From contig OY987308.1 in the NCBI GenBank assembly GCA_963920635.1, positions 5,088,225 through 5,152,224 of the forward strand: 64,000 nt of DNA. Direction: 5' to 3'. The position numbers were made by a program, and so were the translations under genes. The notes beneath the pieces were generated by a model. It saw only the letters and a list, made by a program, of their open reading frames with translations. It did no database searches and was not told where the DNA came from. Shown in pieces: positions 1 to 11,610 of the stretch (positions within the stretch are counted from its first letter, which is position 1; every line of letters starts with the position of its first letter). This DNA is from Pseudeuparius sepicola. Lineage: Eukaryota > Arthropoda > Insecta > Coleoptera > Anthribidae.

Positions 1-74
1 TGTGTTTGACGGCAATTTCATTGTACCATGTTAGCATTGTACCTTTGAAATAAAGATTATTATTATTATAATAG
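1..74 (+). mobile_element. 3' end of a non-LTR retrotransposon with ATT-repeat tail
   Basis: An AATAAAG signal is followed by a run of ATT triplets, directly before sequence homologous to the repeat unit that follows. The same tail style (AATAAAG then TAT/ATT triplets) ends the two LINE fragments on the minus strand near 6780 and 58280. Only the last bases lie in the window, so the element itself cannot be classified. It replaces the left part of the first repeat unit. Confidence 0.4.
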
Positions 75-3000
75 AAATAAATTCTTTTAGAAAGTTGTAG
101 TGGGGTAATGTGAGGTGAGGTGTAGATTCGGTGCTTGAAGCTCTCGGTCGGTGAAAAACTGTTTTGATATTGACGTTTCGCACCCGAAAGCTTAGCACAT
201 CTTTGATAGGTTATATAATGAAATTGAATCAGTTTCTAGATCTAAAATATTTAATTAGATATTTTAATTAATTGCAGTTATATGAGTTTTTAAATTTAGC
301 AAAATATGTGATGGAATCAATCAAGCCAATCACTAATGCAGACATTTTTGAACGGCCCAATCGCATTGCATTGGTGGATCTCATATTAGTGTAGAGCTTA
401 AAAGCTGGCCCTATAATATTTTATTATAACATTAATGTATTTATTTCACAAAATATCCAATTTATGAATGTTATTTCTGCTGGGCGACACGGAGCGTCAC
501 ACACTAGAAAAACGACAGGTGCTGGAGGGGAAGGGGGAGGGGGTGGGAAAACGAGCAGCTCTGGAACTTCACGCTTGAACAACTCACCCGGACTCCACAA
601 ATCGCAACGGAATGCCCCAAAGGAATTAATATGTATCCTCGGGATCAAGGAGCACTGTGAAGTGCATTATTAATCTAAACGGCTACTAAAGGGATGCGGT
701 CAAAGAAAATGTGAGTGTTGCAAAACTTGCCCAACATAGAAAGTAGGAGGATTCTTTCTATAATAGGGTCCATGATGATGAAAAGACATTTTGATGCAAT
801 TCATGTTGATAAGTTGCGTGCTTCAAAGTATAATGTACAAAGTGCTTGTTTGCCTTAACACCGAAAGGTAATTTAAACTGTAATTTTGATGCAGTTGATG
901 ATAAGTTGTCAATCGTCAGCTGAGGTAGAACTGCACAAAATGCTCGCAAGTCATGCTATGCTATCTTAAACATCGCATTGTGGGGATTCTAAAAACAAAA
1001 AGTACAGAATAGCTCTGTCTTCTGAAAACTATATCCATGCTGATAACTTCCAATCCATTCCATTTTAAACATTCCATAGGTATAATAGGAATAAGTTACA
1101 CTGCTTACATATAATAGAAATAAATTACACTGCTTAATAGGAATAAATTACACTGCTTACAGAGTCTTTTAAAAAGTTGTAGTGAGGTAACGTGAGATGA
1201 GGCGAAGTGCATTTTCGTTGCTTGAAGCTCTCAGTGGGTGAACCACTGTCTCGATATTGACGTTTCGCACCCGAACACTTAGCACATCTTTGCTAGGTTA
1301 TATAATGAAATTGAATCAGTTTCTAGATCTAAAACATTTAATTAGATACTTTAATTAATAATACTTATAGAAGAATTTTTAAATTTAGCACAATATGTGA
1401 TGGAATCGATCAAGCCAATCACTAGTGCAGACATTTTTGAACAGCCCAATCACATTGCATTGGTGGATCTCATATTAGTGTAGAGCTTAAAAGCTGGCCC
1501 TATAATATTTTATTATAACATTAATGTATTTATTTCACAAAATATCCAATTTATGAATGTTATTTCTGCTGGGCGACACGGAGCGTCACGCACTAGAAAA
1601 ACGACAGGTGCTGGAGGGGAAGGGGGAGGGGGTGGGAAAACGAGCAGCTCTGGAACTTCACGCTTGAACAACTCACCCGGACTCCACAAAACGCAACAGA
1701 GTGCCCCAAAGGAATTCATATGCAACCTCAGGATGTAGGAGCAGTGTGAAGTGCATTAATCTAAACGGCTACTAAAGGGATGCGGTCAAAGAAAATGTGA
1801 GTGTTGCAAAGCTTGCCCAACATAGAAAGTAGGAGGATTCTTTCTATAATAGGGTCCATGATGATGAAAAGACATTTTGATGCAATTCATGTTGATAAGT
1901 TGCGTGCTTCAAAGTATAATGTACAAAGTGCTTGTTTGCCTTTACACCGAAAGGTAATTTAAACTGTAATTTTGATGCAGTTGACGATAAGTAGTCAATC
2001 GTCTGCTGAGGTAGAACTGCACAAAATGCTCGCAAGTCATGCTATGCTATCTTAAACATCGCATTGTGGGGATTCTAAAAACAAAAAGTACAGAATAGCT
2101 CTGTCTTCTGAAAACTATATCCATGCTGATAACTTCCAATCCATTCCATTTTAAACATGCCATAGGTATAATAGGGATAAGTTACACTGCTTACATATAA
2201 TAGAAATAAATTACACTGCTTAATAGGAATAAATTACACTGCTTACAGAGTCTTTTAAAAAGTTGTAGTGAGGTAACGTGAGATGAGGCGAAGTGCATTT
2301 TCGTTGCTTGAAGCTCTCAGTGGGTGAACCACTGCCTCGATATTGACGTTTCGCACCCGAACACTTAGCACATCTTTGCTAGGTTATATAATGAAATTGA
2401 ATCAGTTTCTAGATCTAAAATATTTAATTAGATACTTTAATTAATAATAGTTATAGAAGAATTTTTAAATTTAGCACAATATGTGATGGAATCGATCAAG
2501 CCAATCACTAGTGCAGACATTTTTGAACAGCCCAATCACATTGCATTGGTGGATCTCATATTAGTGTAGAGCTTAAAAGCTGGCCCTATAATATTTTATT
2601 ATAACATTAATGTATTTATTTCACAAAATATCCAATTTATGAATGTTATTTCTGCTGGGCGACACGGAGCATCACGCACTAGAAAAACGACAGGTGCTGG
2701 AGGGGAAGGGGGAGGGGGTGGGAAAACGAGCAGCTCTGGAACTTCACGCTTGAACAACTCACCCAGACTCCACAAATCGCAACGGAATGCCCCAAAGGAA
2801 TTCATATGCAACCTCAGGATGTAGGAGCAGTGTGAAGTGCATTAATCTAAACGGCTACTAAAGGGATGCGGTCAAAGAAAATGTGAGTGTTGCAAAGCTT
2901 GCCCAACATAGAAAGTAGGAGGATTCTTTCTATAATAGGGTCCATGATGATGAAAAGACATTTTGATGCAATTCATGTTGATAAGTTGCGTGCTTCGAAG

Positions 3001-4038
3001 TATAATGTACAAAGTGCTTGTTTGCCTTAACACCGAAAGGTAATTTAAACTGTAATTTTGATGCAGTTGATGATAAGTTGTCAATCGTCAGCTGAGGTAG
3101 AACTGCACAAAATGCTCGCAAGTCATGCTATGCTATCTTAAACATCGCATTGTGGGGATTCTAAAAACAAAAAGTACAGAATAGCTCTGTCTTCTGAAAA
3201 CTATATCCATGCTGATAACTTCCAATCCATTCCATTTTAAACATTCCATAGGTATAATAGGAATAAGTTACACTGCTTACATATAATAGAAATAAATTAC
3301 ACTGCTTAATAGGAATAAATTACACTGCTTACAGAGTCTTTTAAAAAGTTGTAGTGAGGTAACGTGAGATGAGGCGAAGTGCATTTTCGTTGCTTGAAGC
3401 TCTCAGTGGGTGAACCACTGTCTCGATATTGACGTTTCGCACCCGAACACTTAGCACATCTTTGCTAGGTTATATAATGAAATTGAATCAGTTTCTAGAT
3501 CTAAAATATTTAATTAGATACTTTAATTAATAATAGTTATAGAGGAATTTTTAAATTTAGCACAATATGTGATGGAATCGATCAAGCCAATCACTAGTGC
3601 AGACATTTTTGAACAGCCCAATCACATTGCATTGGTGGATCTCATATTAGTGTAGAGCTTAAAAGCTGGCCCTATAATATTTTATTATAACATTAATGTA
3701 TTTATTTCACAAAATATCCAATTTATGAATGTTATTTCTGCTGGGCGACACGGAGCGTCACGCACTAGAAAAACAACAGGTGCTGGAGGGGAAGGGGGAG
3801 GGGGTGGGAAAACGAGCAGCTCTGGAACTTCACGCTTGAACAACTCACCCGGACTCCACAAAACGCAACAGAGTGCCCCAAAGGAATTAATATGTATCCT
3901 CGGGATCAAGGAGCACTGTGAAGTGCATTAATCTAAACGGCTACTAAAGGGATGCGGTCAAAGAAAATGTGAGTGTTGCAAAACTTGCCCAACATAGAAA
4001 GTAGGAGGATTCTTTCTATAATAGAGTCCATGATGATA
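75..4038 (+). repeat. Tandem array, 1,086-bp unit copied from a zinc-finger gene 3' end
   Basis: A partial unit (about 75-780) is followed by three full units starting at 781, 1867 and 2953, spaced exactly 1,086 bp. Each unit begins with the last zinc-finger remnant, continues through the stop, the 3' untranslated sequence and a GGGGAAGGGGGAGGGGG tract, and ends at a TCCATGATGAT junction. The single-copy equivalent is 11533-12556 downstream of gene A. The last unit runs into the normal downstream sequence at 4036, as in gene A. No finger-coding region is left here, so the array is presumably non-coding. The small ORFs that recur once per unit are explained by the DNA repeat alone. Confidence 0.9.
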
Positions 4039-4423
4039 AGCATTTAATGAGTTAAGAATAAACACCATTGTAAAATCTGATTCACGTAAATATGTTTGAT
4101 AAGTTCAAATTAGTTTACAAGTTTAATAGCCAATTTAAAACAATACTGGTTGTTGCCATTAATTATATATTATAAGTAGTTGTTGATAATATTTTTAAAA
4201 ATATAATTTTTATATTTCACTACATATGATCATCTAAAATCCTGTAATAATGCAAAATGTTGCAAATTTCTAATGTACTCCGATCCATTGTAGACATCTA
4301 CTTCAAGTATCAATAAAAAAAAAACAAAATCTGCCTGTCTACTACTTGTATTTCCCCAAACTTCTGCTTATTTTATCCTGTGCTTTCTATTTTTTGTTTA
4401 TTAAAAAAAATAATTGACAAATT

Positions 4424-4909
4424 TATATTTTTTCTTGAAATCGGCATTAAAATGTCCCAAAATCGTCATTAAAAGCACAGAAATCGTACAATAATGTAGC
4501 CCATTATTGTACGATTTTTTCAATAAGTAGGCCTTGGCGAGATGTAAACATCAAACGTCAGACGCGGAGAAATCGCCCGTCAAAAGTGACCAAATATTCA
4601 AAACCCGGCTGATAAAGGCTCATTTAACTGTTCGTACACATTGCGAAATTGTTCCCTATAGAAGCGCAATCCTTCAGTATACATATTTTAGTAAATTTGA
4701 AAATCAATAGATTAGTTGTGTAGGCTGCACAAGAAGCAGCAGTTTGGTTTTCCTGTCAGAAGGTGCCGTACGTCATTATACTTGTCCTAGGTAGAGCGAT
4801 CGGTGAAGTCAAGCAACGCCGCGCGTAGTCGGTTCGTGGACGGGTGATCCCTTATTATTATTTTCTTGCCTAATAAAACATTTTTTTTTCCGATTTCAAG
4901 AAAAATATA
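4424..4909. mobile_element. Inverted-repeat (MITE-like) element
   Basis: The ends are about 20-bp inverted repeats (TTTCTTGAAATCGG at the left, CCGATTTCAAGAAA at the right). The other copies of the flank module lack this segment, giving an empty site near 12885. Inside lies a perfect 16-bp hairpin at 4481-4496 and 4502-4517 with a 5-nt loop. There is no coding capacity, so it would be non-autonomous. Family not determined. Confidence 0.6.
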
Positions 4910-4911
4910 AT

Positions 4912-5031
4912 ATGTACCTCGGCACTGAAGTTCTTTTTATGACTCATGTGGTTTATTTGCCTCGGCCAGAGGCCTCGGCAACTAAACTCCACATGAGTCA
5001 TAAAAAGTTGAACTTCAGTGCCTTGGTACAT
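4912..5031. repeat. Imperfect hairpin, about 40-bp arms
   Basis: ATGTACCTCGGCACTGAAG at the left end pairs with CTTCAGTGCCTTGGTACAT at the right, and the inner arm continues through ACTCATGTGG and CCACATGAGT. The loop is GC-rich (CTCGGCCAGAGGCCTCGGC). It abuts the element at 4424-4909 and is likewise absent from the other module copies, so it came in with it or as a second insertion. Confidence 0.65.
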
Positions 5032-5800
5032 AAATAACTATTATGTGTATTAGTGGTATACCTACTTTATAGCAAGCTGGTGATGATAAAAAATAGGTTG
5101 AGAATTTTTGTATTTTTTTATATTATACAAAAAGTTGGCCATGGATGCACCGTTTCTTTTCTAACATCACCTAGCTGTCCAGAATTGTCATTGCCATGTT
5201 TTTGGTTCTTACGTTTTTTCTGTGGGGCACAAAATAATCGAAAAAATTATGGCGGTAGTCCTAAAAAAATTATCCTGTATATTACTGATATACTTTATTT
5301 TTTAGGTTGCTGAAGTTTGCATGCAAAGGATAAAGAACGCGTTTATTTTAAAATAAAAAGAACTTTTAAAATCCTTCTTAGGAGGAGTGGCTAGAGATAT
5401 TTTGCAAGTGAAGAGAGGGTACCTAAATTTGGCGATTAACACAAATGGCGTTTTAGCACCCACAACACCCGTGATGATGTCTTTAAAATCATTAAACCAA
5501 ATCAAGTACCTGTGGCAGTATTCATTTATTTCTTGTGTATTTTTTTTTCTGGATGAAACAAAATTTCTTAAGTTTTTGCAATCAAGAACGAAAGCTTGGA
5601 ACGAGAAGTTTCGCTGACGCAAGATTTATCTCAGTATCAACATTTTATTATGTGTTATATTCTAAAATATTATCTCTAACTAAATCGTTATTTATTTTGT
5701 TTTTTTTTACTCTAAAAGCAACAATGTTTATGACAAAAGAGGAATGGTTTTACGTTTTCCCGATATAAAAATATCTACATTTTATTCATATCGAATCCAA

Positions 5801-6779
5801 AACCTTAAGTAATATCCTCGACCATCCTTTATCCAATATCTTTTTTCCATGAAAAACGTGGTCATCCCTTTAACCATAGACGATATTCCACGATATAATG
5901 GGAACTATAAACGGGGTGGAAGTATTTGTTGACAGCCGACTACGTCTGTTTCGTACTGTCCTGAAAATCAATATCGATGATCGCAAAGATCATCCTCCAC
6001 CACCCCAAGATACCCCCCGACTATCTCAAAGACAAAAATGTTAAGAGGGGGTGTTCGATAGGGAGGTGCGATAAAGTTCAAATTTAAATTATCGATTCGT
6101 TAAAGTAATGAACAAATTAAAAGCTTCATACAGTCAAGTGAGGTCCCTGATTGGGATATTATAAAGAGTTCCCGTGTCACACATAAGCCGTAGAATGTTG
6201 TGTGTTGTATCTGCCACAGTTTTACGGGAAAATTAATATGTATCGTTTGTTGGTTTTTTGGAATGCAAAAAATTAAATTATTTCTTTTGAAAACAAAAAA
6301 AAAAACATTTTAGATCTCGATTTGGTCAGTGCTGACGATAACTGACTAAAATATCATAGTAATTCATCAACAAATCAATCATGTCATCGATGGCCAACAA
6401 ATTTTGCATAGGTATGGGTACACCCATACCTATGCCACTGTCTATTTGGGGAATTTGGTATTATAACGTTGATTTTATTTATGCCGGTCCGATTTTCCCT
6501 TTTTAATATTTTTCGGTGGACTTCCTCATAGCCTCTTTTTATTGAAGGACGGGAAAATCGGATCTACGGCGGCTCGGTTGCTCAGGCACCAGTTTTTTAC
6601 AGCGGTATACTCTGCCCAGGATAGCTTTCGTCAGAGAAAATTAATTCCAGAGGTCCGTGGTGAATCGAGGATAGGGTACAAATAAGAGTGGTTTGACAAA
6701 TTTCAAACGGTTTATTTAGTACAGAGTATTTAACTAACAGTAATTAAGTATTTCCACGGCCGGCCCAGAGAGATCCACG
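5801..6779. other. Non-coding; flank-module remnant and a short palindrome
   Basis: 5847-5990 matches 49305-49440 (GTGGTCATCCCTTTAACCAT, then TTTGTTGACAGCCGACTA), so the flank module continues here. 6406-6435 is a perfect palindrome with 14-bp arms (GCATAGGTATGGGT) around 2 bp. 6480-6780 is GC-richer, with GATTTTCCC and GGGAAAATC in inverted order, and looks like mobile DNA I cannot name. No gene is visible. Confidence 0.5.
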
Positions 6780-8250
6780 TATAATAATAATAATAATAAT
6801 AGGACTTTATTGCAAGAATACAGTACAAAACATGTAGGTATCCTGTACAAAGGCGAAGTCTGGCAACAAGTGCCATTCATACTTAACCTTTACCTAACCC
6901 TAACCTATATCTACCCAAAACATAACCTATATAAATTTTATTAAACTACGGTGTATCAAACGATATAATACAGTTATAGCCAACGACGAAAACAGTGTCC
7001 AGGACATATAAAAAGCACCATCATCTAGAAAGCAGCAACCTCTTTACCTTTCCGCTAAAAACCCTGTTGCCAATCTCGTTCCTCAAAGTTGTATCTAAGG
7101 AATTAGATAGGTGAACAGCGTTAAAAGAAAAAGACCTTTGAAAGAATGATGTGCGGTGGGCAGGCATTGTAAATAAATTTGTGTGACGAACATTTAAGCT
7201 ATGTATTGCAGCGCGTGGCACAAGTTTTCTTACTAAGTAAGGAGGAGAAGAGGCTTTAATAATGTTAGCAACAAAAGTGAGCATATGTAGCGCAAAATTG
7301 CCCCTAACATCCAACCATTTTAAGTCTTTGAAGGATGGAGATATATGATCATATTTTCTTAGGTTTGTAATTAGCCTGCAGCATGTGTTTTGTATTCTTT
7401 GTAATCTGTTCAATGTTGCACTATCCAAACACGGTACATATACAATATCTCCATAATGAATTTTTGAAAGAATGAAGCTTTCGCAGAGAAGCTTTCTTGT
7501 ATTCATATCCAATAAGCTTCTACTTGCGTATAGCAATTTTAGTCTCAAGTAGCATCCCTTGGTCAACCCAACAACATGATCCACGAATCGAAGTCCCTCA
7601 TCAAATGTCAAACCAAGAATCCTCGCAGTCGACACAACAGTCACATCCGAACCATCTATTTGAACTCGCATATTTAATTTCAGAAATTCTCTATGCTTCT
7701 TTTTTGAAAATATAATTAGTTTAGATTTTGTCGGATTCAAATGCAAATTGTGACTTATAGCATATTTATTTATACATAGCAGATCCTCACTCAAAGTTTT
7801 CTGTGCTACCAGATAATTTTTGGGGTGAAAATTCAAGTAAACTTGCGTATCATCGGCAAAAGCCTGAGTATTTGATCGAGTAACAACATTCATTAGGTTG
7901 AAAGTATAAACGAGGAAAAGCGTAGGCCCCAGCACAGAACCCTGTGGGACACCCGACGTAATAAGTGATCGTTCAGAGGCGTTGTTTCCGATACTAACCT
8001 GCTGAAACCGATCCTTTAAGTAATTAGATATGAATTTTAATGCAGAATTATCAAAACCGATATATTTACATTTAGCAATCAGCAAATTATGACTTATAGT
8101 ATCGAATGCCTTACTAAAATCCAAGAGAACCAAAGCAGTGGCTTCATCGTTGTCAATACCCCTTAGAATGTTATCACTCAAATTTGCCAGAGACGAGACG
8201 CAGCTATGGGCTTTCCTAAATCCGGAAATAAGTCGGAAAGCAGCCTTTTC
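6780..8250 (-). mobile_element. 5'-truncated non-LTR retrotransposon (LINE)
   Basis: Read on the minus strand, a reverse-transcriptase ORF is followed by a short 3' UTR, an AATAAAG signal and an ATT-triplet tail at 6780-6801. Homology to reverse transcriptase starts abruptly at about 8250, inside the early RT domain, so the endonuclease and first ORF are missing, as expected for target-primed insertion that stopped early. It resembles the Jockey/CR1/I group; I do not assign a clade. Confidence 0.85.
7021..8250 (-). pseudogene. LINE reverse transcriptase, 5'-truncated ORF
   Basis: About 410 residues of RT and C-terminal region without an internal stop. Seen in order: GFRKAHSC, the domain with LLDFSKAFDT (first catalytic Asp), SGVPQGSVLGP, then the catalytic FADD box in AFADDTQVYL, a thumb region, and a C-terminal segment ending near LRNEIGNRVFSGKVK. 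In the intact family this protein nicks chromosomal DNA and copies the element RNA into the genome. Here the endonuclease domain is absent and residues before about 8250 (toward higher coordinates) read into unrelated GC-rich DNA, so the start codon at 8310 is not genuine. The uninterrupted frame and intact FADD suggest a fairly young insertion. It cannot move by itself. Confidence 0.85.
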
Positions 8251-8920
8251 ATTTCCTGGGGTGGAGCCACCTATCGGCGAGTGCGCCGGCCGCCCATTGG
8301 TTTGGGCCACGGCGAAGGCTCAGGCGATCGTCCCCGCCCTTCTGGCATCTAAAACGGCTGCCGGAGGCTATGCTGGCAGTTAGGGGTTGTTGCATCCCGT
8401 CAGGTCTTGGACGGTGGTCTCTCGGAGTCGGGCATGTCCGATATACCCGCATTCCCAAAAAGAACGGCGGCTCTAGCTGCAAGTTGAGTTAGTAATTCGG
8501 TTCTACCCCTAGCCGGTATCCCGCATCCCTTTTGGTAACACAAGAATTTCTTATTTGGCGGCGGAAAGCCGGAAAGTAATCAAAACCAGGATTTAATTAA
8601 ATGTAATTAAAATATCGAATGTCGGCCTCCTATGTAGAAAAAGAATCATTGGTGTGAATATAAAAACTACGGCGGACGGCCGGCCGCTAAAAATAGCGCG
8701 GCGTAGAATTAAATGGGTGTAAAATAAAAATGAAAACTGGAAATTGGTAACTTCGTTACATATTATCACATTTTGTGACACTTTATAAATATCTTTGTCA
8801 GTTGAAAAAATTAAAAATAAACATTACAATTTTTGAGAATTTAAACACCCTGTATTGTGGATAAAAAGTTATACCAGAAAATAGTCATATTTATGGTCTT
8901 TTATCACCTGTCGAAGTGTC
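8251..8920. other. GC-rich unassigned segment
   Basis: 8251-8580 is clearly GC-richer than its surroundings and contains short overlapping ORFs on both strands without recognisable domains. 8600-8760 contains CGGACGGCCGGCCGC. The segment may be the interrupted remainder of a mobile element whose other side is 6480-6780. I see no gene. Confidence 0.3.
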
Positions 8921-9287
8921 CTATACTAAAATCGAACAACTCTTACGCCTGGCGTAAACAAGAGCATGTGCGTTGAAATATGCGCCATAGCTGCACGGAG
9001 GTACGACCTTTATTTAATTTTAGTTTTACAATTGTGTACAGCAAAATATTTCGGACAATAATTATCGGCTTAATTAAAATGGTTCAAAACATCGATAAAA
9101 TTATTTGTGGCAGTGTCTAAATAGCTGAAAACAACAAGATAAAACCGAATATCGACACTTTTGCGATCGAGTACGTCTCTGTTGCCGAGTCGGGTGAAAT
9201 TTTATAGCCTACCAACCAATCGCGGATCGTCATTGAACATGTGGTTTTATTTACGCCAGGCGTACAGATTGCTCGATTTTAGTATAG
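8921..9287. mobile_element. MITE with inner palindromic motif
   Basis: The termini are inverted repeats: CTATACTAAAATCGA at the left and TCGATTTTAGTATAG at the right. Just inside each end is a nearly self-complementary TTACGCC(T/A)GGCGTAA. The length is 367 bp with no coding capacity. A TA target duplication is compatible with the ends (TATACT and AGTATA). Just outside the right end TATAGAATAAAACGG is repeated in tandem. Confidence 0.75.
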
Positions 9288-10118
9288 AATAAAACGGTAG
9301 TATAGAATAAAACGGAATATATTAGTTCTATGGAAATACAGTACCTACTTCATCAATAAATGATCTAAGTATAGATCTATACTATATTTTATATAAAAAC
9401 TAAGAACAAACATTGGTATCAGAAAAATAAAGCTAGTTTTCTTCCCTTCTAATGCCAACTACTAGTGTGTTTACCTTAATTCCACTTAAACTTGAAGCTA
9501 ATATGAATTAATTTGTGAAGCATTTGGAAGACAATATTGTTTATGTTTTTTCCAACTTTTTTGCATTTATTTTTTACATTGAATAAAACCTTTTTCCTTT
9601 AACCATAGATGATATCCCACGAACGTCCAAGAAGATCTTTAAAGCCTGCTTTGTGAAAACTTAACATCTAATTCTAACCCCCCATAAAATGAGTATAACA
9701 TACATAACTTGACAAAAATTTTAAATTTTAGAATCTTCATTTAGCAGTGGTTGTCCTGTCAACATAGAAAAATATAACCAGTAATGTATAGAAGGTTCAA
9801 CTGTTATTCAGAAATGCCCAAAATCTCAGAATATTTACACATAATATATGGCATTGTAGTTTGAATATTTATTGCCCCAAACGCTTCAATTTAATTAATT
9901 CATCGAAACTGGTGCTCAATTAGCAGCCCCTTGCAAGCGATTGCATCCCCTTGGCAACCTTAAACGCAGCCAATACATGTTGTGTACATTAATAGTGACC
10001 GTTATTGTTTTTTCTTTATTTTTTCTTAAAAACTGGATGAGTTTACTCAGTTTTGTCCAAGAGGACAAGAAATAGCATCTGGTAGACGGAAAAGTTCTAA
10101 TTTACCTTTTTTTTCCAG
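9288..10118 (+). other. Upstream intron sequence of gene A
   Basis: No coding pattern. The last bases are a polypyrimidine tract ending TTTTTTTTCCAG at 10118, a consensus 3' splice site; the related gene B has TTCTTTTCCAG at the matching place. The sequence just upstream (AAGAAATAGCAT) also matches the gene B intron. Earlier exons of gene A are not recognisable here. Confidence 0.6.
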
Positions 10119-11610
10119 ATCAGACTGCGATATTGATGGCAAGGAAACTACTAAACAGTCACCTCTGCACTATCATGAAACTTACAGTCAGCTCGAAATC
10201 AACCAGTTTTCCCAAGGTACGAGTGCTGCAGCCTTAAGCTACACCTCTAGTGATGCTTCATCGATTCAGCAATGCACATTTAGTACATTGAATAAAATTA
10301 GCTTTGTAGGGTGCAAAGGAAAATGTGAACTCGTGAGTAACATCAGCAATAAAGAGATTGTTAATACACCATTGGATGAGCCTACTGCCAAATTTAATTG
10401 CATAAAGTGTTCGTTTAATTCTATTGCGCAGAGGAGCTTGTGGGACCATTACAAAATTAGTGGCCATGGTAAGAAATGGTCATTTCGGAAACGGGATAAG
10501 GCAGAGGACAACTTCGCCAAACAGTATGATACCAAGAAGTACTCGTTTAGCACATTGAAAAAGGGCAAGTTGAAAACAAGGGAAAAGAAACATGATCCAG
10601 TTAACCCTGACCCTAAGCCAAGTAACACATTAGATACATTTAATTCAATGTCGAGTCTAAGAGATAATCTTGAAACATTATATGCCGATGACGTATCTAA
10701 TCTCGAATATAACTGCTCAAAGTGCACCTTTACTACATTGAGAAATGCCAAATTGAAGAGCCATGAGGTGCAACATGACCAAAGTCGCCATGACCCTGAG
10801 AGTTCAAAACTGAGTCTAACTCATGCTCACAAGCACAGTTGTACAAAGTGCTCCTATACCTCAACTCAGAAACAGAGTTTAAAACGTCATTTTTATGCAA
10901 TTCATGACAAGTCGCATGCTCGCAAATATAACTGTACAAAGTGCTCCTATACCTCAACTCGGAAAGAGCATTTAAAGAGTCATTTTGATTCAATCCATGA
11001 TAAGTCGCGTGCTCGCAAATATACCTGTACAAAGTGCTCCTATACCTCAACTCGGAGAGAGCATTTAAAGAGTCATTTTGATGCAATCCATGATAAGTCA
11101 CGTGCTCGCAAATATACATGTACAAAGTGCTCCTATACCACAATTCGGAAAGGGAATTTAAAGAATCATTTTGATGTAATCCATGATAAATCGCATACTT
11201 GCAAATATACCTGTACAAAGTGCTCCTATACCACAAATAATAAAGGGCATTTAAAGCGTCATTTTGATGCAATCCATGACAAGTCGCGTGCTCACAAATA
11301 TACCTGTACAAAGTGCTCCTATACCACAACTCGGAAAGGAAGTTTAAAGAGTCATTTTGATGCAATCCATGATAAGTCAAATGCTCGCAAATATACCTGT
11401 ACAAAGTGCTCCTATACCACAACTTGGAAAGGAAGTTTAAAGAGTCATTTTGATGCAATCCATGATAAGTCAAATGCTCGCAAATATACCTGTACAAAGT
11501 GCTCCTATACCACAACTTGGAAAGGAAGTTTAAAAAGACATTTTGATGCAATTCATGTTGATAAGTTGCGTGCTTCAAAGTATAATGTACAAAGTGCTTG
11601 TTTGCCTTAA
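10119..11610 (+). CDS. C2H2 zinc-finger protein, terminal exon (gene A)
   Basis: A putative DNA-binding nuclear protein of at least 496 residues encoded by this exon. The exon starts after the CAG acceptor with one base of a split codon and then reads SDCDIDGKETTKQ. An acidic, Ser-rich leader is followed by an isolated finger (C-x2-C-x12-H-x5-H), a degenerate finger that lost its cysteines, a second finger, then eight tandem fingers of 31 residues (93 bp), C-x2-C-x12-H-x4-H, joined by DKSxARKYT instead of the usual TGEKP. The tandem fingers differ mostly at helix positions -1, 2, 3 and 6. The C-terminus ends out of register: a 1-bp loss in the next finger (11583-11590) creates the tail NVQSACLP and a stop, and decayed finger sequence continues to about 11700. 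Upstream exons are unknown, so any N-terminal domain is unknown. DNA target not predictable by eye. Confidence 0.85.

Larger units (their letters stand above)
4039..5800. repeat. Zinc-finger 3'-flank module, copy 1
   Basis: This stretch matches, in order, the sequence downstream of gene A (12560-13587), the orphan flank at 15918-16911, the gene B flank (20810-23500) and 48060-49265. Recognisable landmarks are the TGTGCTTTCTATTTTTTG tract, the GGTTGCTGAAGTTTGCATG block, and a short conserved segment that would read AWNEKFR before a stop. It is interrupted at 4424-5031 by inverted-repeat DNA missing from the other copies. Small ORFs in it shift frame between copies, so I do not call a gene. Confidence 0.75.

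Noticed and set aside
424..3931. Recurring 61-74-aa ORFs with Pro-rich or Gly-rich runs on both strands
   Set aside because: They recur because the 1,086-bp DNA unit recurs; the runs come from one G-rich tract.
1..4038. CRISPR-like or viral terminal repeat reading of the left array
   Set aside because: Units are 1.1 kb, gene-derived and without spacers.
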